The position numbers and the translations under genes are program-made. The notes beneath the pieces were generated by a model. It saw only the letters and a list, made by a program, of their open reading frames with translations, made no database searches and was not told the DNA's origin. From Nitrospirota bacterium (GTDB lineage Bacteria; Nitrospirota; 9FT-COMBO-42-15; HDB-SIOI813): DNA of 64,000 bases. Of the stretch, positions 61,206 to 64,000 are shown piece by piece (within the stretch, counting starts at the first letter, position 1; every line of letters begins with the position of its first letter). The stretch spans positions 1 to 64,000 of the forward strand of contig JADZCV010000023.1 in the NCBI GenBank assembly GCA_020851375.1, given 5' to 3'.

Positions 61206-63719
61206 ATTTCCCTGATACATCTCTCTCAGCAATCCGCCTGTATGCGACCTCCTGACCTTTGCAACATCCTCAGGCGTGCCGGATGCCACAAGCTCTCCGC
61301 CGCCGTCACCCCCCTCAGGCCCAAGGTCTATGATATAGTCTGCATTCTTGATTACATCCGGGTGATGTTCTATGACTACCACGCTGTTGCCGGCATCTAC
61401 AAGCTTGTTGAGCACGTCAAGGAGCTTCTGGATATCGGCGAAATGGAGACCTGTCGTAGGCTCATCGAGTATATACATGGTCCGTCCGGTCGCACGCCTT
61501 GATAGTTCCTTTGACAGCTTGACCCTCTGGGCCTCACCACCTGAAAGGGTCGTTGCCGACTGGCCAAGCCTGATATACTCAAGACCCACATCACGCAATG
61601 TGTCAAGCTTGTGTCTTATTATTGGTATTGGCTCAAAGAAATCGAGTGCCTGGGCAATCGTCATATCCAGCACATCTGCAATGTTTTTCCCCTTATAATG
61701 AATATCCAGAGTCTCTCTGTTGTATCTCTGCCCCTTGCAAACCTCACATGTGACATAGACATCAGGGAGAAAGTGCATCTCTATCTTTATAAGACCGTCA
61801 CCCTGACACGCCTCACAACGGCCGCCCTTCACATTAAAACTGTATCTGCCTGCCCTGTATCCCCGCATCCTTGACTCAGGAATCTGGGCAAACATGTCCC
61901 GTATGTGGGTAAATACACCGGTATATGTCGCAGGGTTGGACCTCGGCGTCCTCCCTATCGGCGACTGGTCTATGTTTATAACCTTGTCAAATTCCTCAAA
62001 TCCGGTTATCTCCCTGCAGCCGTCATTACTCCTGGATCTTTTGTATAACCTGTTTGATAAATTCTTAAAAAGGATTTCAAAGATCAAAGTACTCTTTCCT
62101 GAACCCGAAACCCCGGTAACAGCGGTGAATAGTCCTACCGGTATGGAGACATCTATCCCCCTGAGATTATTTCTGACCGCTCCCTTTACAGTAAGATATC
62201 GTTCCGGTCTCCTGTGTCGTTTTGGCAATGATACTGTAAGCTCCCCAGCCAGGTAGCGGCCTGTAAGGGACTTTTTATCCTTCTTTATCCTGGCAGGCGT
62301 TCCTGATGACACTATCTCTCCGCCATGAACACCTGCGCCAGGGCCCATGTCAATGACATAGTCAGCCTCCCGTATGGTCTCCTCGTCATGCTCAACGACA
62401 AGCACGGTATTGCCAATATCCCTGAGCCTCTTGAGGGTTTCAAGAAGCCTCTGATTATCCCTCTGATGCAGGCCAATGCTCGGCTCATCCAGCACATACA
62501 ACACACCTACGAGGCTTGAACCTATCTGAGTCGCAAGCCTTATGCGCTGCCCTTCCCCACCTGACAATGTTGACGCCTCACGGTCAAGGGTCAGATAATC
62601 AAGGCCGACATTTGACAGGAATTGCAGGCGTTCTCTGATCTCCTTGAGTATCCTCTCCCCGATAAATCCTTCGCGCTTACTGAGTTTAAGTGTATTAAAA
62701 AATTGTACAGCGGATTTGATTGATAACCTCGTTACATCAACTATGGAATTTCCATGTATTCTTATTGAGAGCGCCTCTTTCTTTAGCCTGTTGCCGTTGC
62801 ATACCGGACATGCCGCACTTTCCTCACCCTCATCCATAAGGATGACTCCGAGACCATCGCACCCGGGGCATGCGCCGTGCGGGCTGTTGAATGAAAAAAC
62901 ACGGGGGGTAACCTCCGGATAGCTGATACCGCAATCAATGCAGGCAAGCCTTTCACTGAACAGTATGTCCTCTCCTCCTATCTGATTTATCACCACTATG
63001 CCATCCGCAAGCCTCAGGCCGGTCTCAACAGAATCAGCAAGCCTCCTCCCCAGCTTGTCATCATGAGCGGCGTTTTCTGGCTTTCTCAGGACAATCCGGT
63101 CAACCACTATCTCAATCGTATGCTTCTTATTCTTGTCTAATGTAATCTCCCCCTCCAGGTCCCTGATCTCTCCATCAATCCTCGCCCTTATAAAACCCTT
63201 GCCCCTCAGGTCAGAGAGCTCTTTCCTGTATTCTCCCTTCCTCCCCCTGATAATGGGTGCAAGTATCTGAAGCCTTGTATCAGCAGGCAGGTCAAGCACC
63301 CTGTCAACCATCTGCTGAACGGTCTGCGCAGTGATCTCCTTTCCGCACTGATAACAGTACGGATGTCCTATCCGGGCGAACAACAGCCTTAAATAGTCGT
63401 ATATCTCTGTTATTGTACCGACCGTAGAACGGGGATTCCTGCTGGTTGTCTTCTGTTCGATTGATATGGCAGGTGAAAGACCTTCTATGGAATCAACATC
63501 AGGCTTGCTCATCTGCTCAAGGAACTGCCGTGCGTATGCAGAAAGTGACTCTACATACCGCCTCTGTCCCTCGGCATAGATGGTGTCAAAGGCGAGCGAT
63601 GATTTTCCGGAACCACTGAGACCGGTAATGACGACAAGTTTATCGCGGGGAATTACTACATCAATATTCTTTAGATTATGCTCTCTCGCACCCCTGATGA
63701 CAATACCCTGCTGTGACAT
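61158..63719 (-). CDS. uvrA: UvrABC excision repair protein UvrA, compact form
   Basis: 853 residues against about 940 in E. coli. Two ABC ATPase units: Walker [21 protein letters not shown] and [16 protein letters not shown]; signatures [14 protein letters not shown] and [15 protein letters not shown]; zinc modules [36 protein letters not shown] and CEVCKGQR. The stretch between CPGCDGLG and CPVCNG is only about 20 residues, where other UvrA carry about 80-90. The last residues, [12 protein letters not shown], are encoded by repeat type 2 (61158-61200). Damage-recognition ATPase of nucleotide excision repair. Confidence 0.96.
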   Translation of the reverse strand: MSQQGIVIRGAREHNLKNIDVVIPRDKLVVITGLSGSGKSSLAFDTIYAEGQRRYVESLSAYARQFLEQMSKPDVDSIEGLSPAISIEQKTTSRNPRSTVGTITEIYDYLRLLFARIGHPYCYQCGKEITAQTVQQMVDRVLDLPADTRLQILAPIIRGRKGEYRKELSDLRGKGFIRARIDGEIRDLEGEITLDKNKKHTIEIVVDRIVLRKPENAAHDDKLGRRLADSVETGLRLADGIVVINQIGGEDILFSERLACIDCGISYPEVTPRVFSFNSPHGACPGCDGLGVILMDEGEESAACPVCNGNRLKKEALSIRIHGNSIVDVTRLSIKSAVQFFNTLKLSKREGFIGERILKEIRERLQFLSNVGLDYLTLDREASTLSGGEGQRIRLATQIGSSLVGVLYVLDEPSIGLHQRDNQRLLETLKRLRDIGNTVLVVEHDEETIREADYVIDMGPGAGVHGGEIVSSGTPARIKKDKKSLTGRYLAGELTVSLPKRHRRPERYLTVKGAVRNNLRGIDVSIPVGLFTAVTGVSGSGKSTLIFEILFKNLSNRLYKRSRSNDGCREITGFEEFDKVINIDQSPIGRTPRSNPATYTGVFTHIRDMFAQIPESRMRGYRAGRYSFNVKGGRCEACQGDGLIKIEMHFLPDVYVTCEVCKGQRYNRETLDIHYKGKNIADVLDMTIAQALDFFEPIPIIRHKLDTLRDVGLEYIRLGQSATTLSGGEAQRVKLSKELSRRATGRTMYILDEPTTGLHFADIQKLLDVLNKLVDAGNSVVVIEHHPDVIKNADYIIDLGPEGGDGGGELVASGTPEDVAKVRRSHTGGLLREMYQGNGKSVPPFSKGGRGGI

Positions 63720-63765
63720 GAGGATATTTTAACACAGAAAGGCCTGTTATGACATAAGTCCGGCA

Positions 63766-64000
63766 TCAAGGCCTAAACCCTGACCTGGACTGCTTCATGT
63801 AAAGAAGATACCCTTCACCTGCTGCAAGAGGGAAGTCAACACCTGCAGGCTGGCCATTGTGGTAAAACGCCGTCTCAAATAGTCCGCTGCCCTTATTGTA
63901 CCTCTGTACACTGCTCACGATTGTGTCATCTCCAATCGCCTGCAGGAGCTGATAGCCGCTTAAACCTGCGGGCACACATGGGAACGTCACCACATTCAAC
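63766..64000 (-). CDS. C-terminal part of a surface or secreted protein (truncated by window edge)
   Basis: At least 77 residues, open to the right end: VVTFPCVPAGLSGYQLLQAI, GSGLFETAFYHNGQPAGVDF, PLAAGEGYLLYMKQS. This resembles domains of cell-surface proteins with a W/Y-rich beta fold and a GEGYLLYM end, but the family is not certain. The start lies beyond 64000 or is the Met at 63999. Confidence 0.5.
   Translation of the reverse strand, partial: LNVVTFPCVPAGLSGYQLLQAIGDDTIVSSVQRYNKGSGLFETAFYHNGQPAGVDFPLAAGEGYLLYMKQSRSGFRP

Overview
The window is a chromosomal segment from a Gram-negative bacterium. Evidence for an outer membrane is a TonB/ExbB/ExbD set with a TonB-dependent receptor, an MtrB-like outer-membrane barrel, a FecR-TPR-barrel protein and several lipoproteins. 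The metabolism looks anaerobic or microaerophilic: NfnAB, a decaheme cytochrome with an outer-membrane barrel, a GlcF-type Fe-S protein and a CooT-like protein. Gene order rho-rpmE-prfA-murA-hisG-hisD-hisB, short-form HisG and the general gene mix suggest Nitrospirota or a similar deep lineage. That placement is an inference, not a proof. No tRNA, rRNA, CRISPR array or insertion sequence was recognised.

Left part (1-19.4 kb), metal handling. An ECF-type CbiO ATPase is followed by a minus-strand operon with two HMA_2-like proteins, an excisionase-type HTH, a PHA-granule-family protein, two small membrane proteins and a P1B-type ATPase; its make-up recalls ferrosome (fez) loci. Next come a CooT-like protein and a nine-gene region with TonB, ExbB, ExbD, a receptor, a membrane protein, a second ExbB-like channel, DUF2149 and an exported CobN-like chelatase, which together resemble the Hmu haem/tetrapyrrole system. 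A MazF-type toxin-antitoxin pair, a His-tailed HMA protein, a ProC-family reductase and a Cys-rich 35-residue protein complete the region. Four of these metal-related transcription units begin with leaders of the same build: a promoter, a short GC hairpin, an AU-rich hairpin and a long GGCC-ATG type terminator hairpin before the first gene. This is the strongest candidate for an undescribed regulatory system here.

Middle (19.3-32.9 kb), secreted and signalling genes. An 18-repeat ankyrin protein, a metzincin-like lipoprotein, small exported proteins and a FecR-TPR-barrel protein lie downstream of an NtrC-type regulator and two histidine kinases, one with CHASE2 and one whose ATP-binding boxes are degenerate.

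Right part (33-64 kb), mostly housekeeping: hisB, hisD, hisG, murA, prfA, rpmE, rho, nadK, nfnA/nfnB, priA, suhB-like, polA, HU, transaldolase, a GlcF-like protein and uvrA. Accessory items are a lone CARF-HEPN protein, a large lipoprotein with Big_5 and two DUF1554 domains, and a LysM-decaheme cytochrome/MtrB-like pair. Six copies of a palindromic intergenic element, plus two other repeat types, sit directly against gene starts and stops and in places form part of the coding sequence (hisD insert, uvrA tail, hisG tail).
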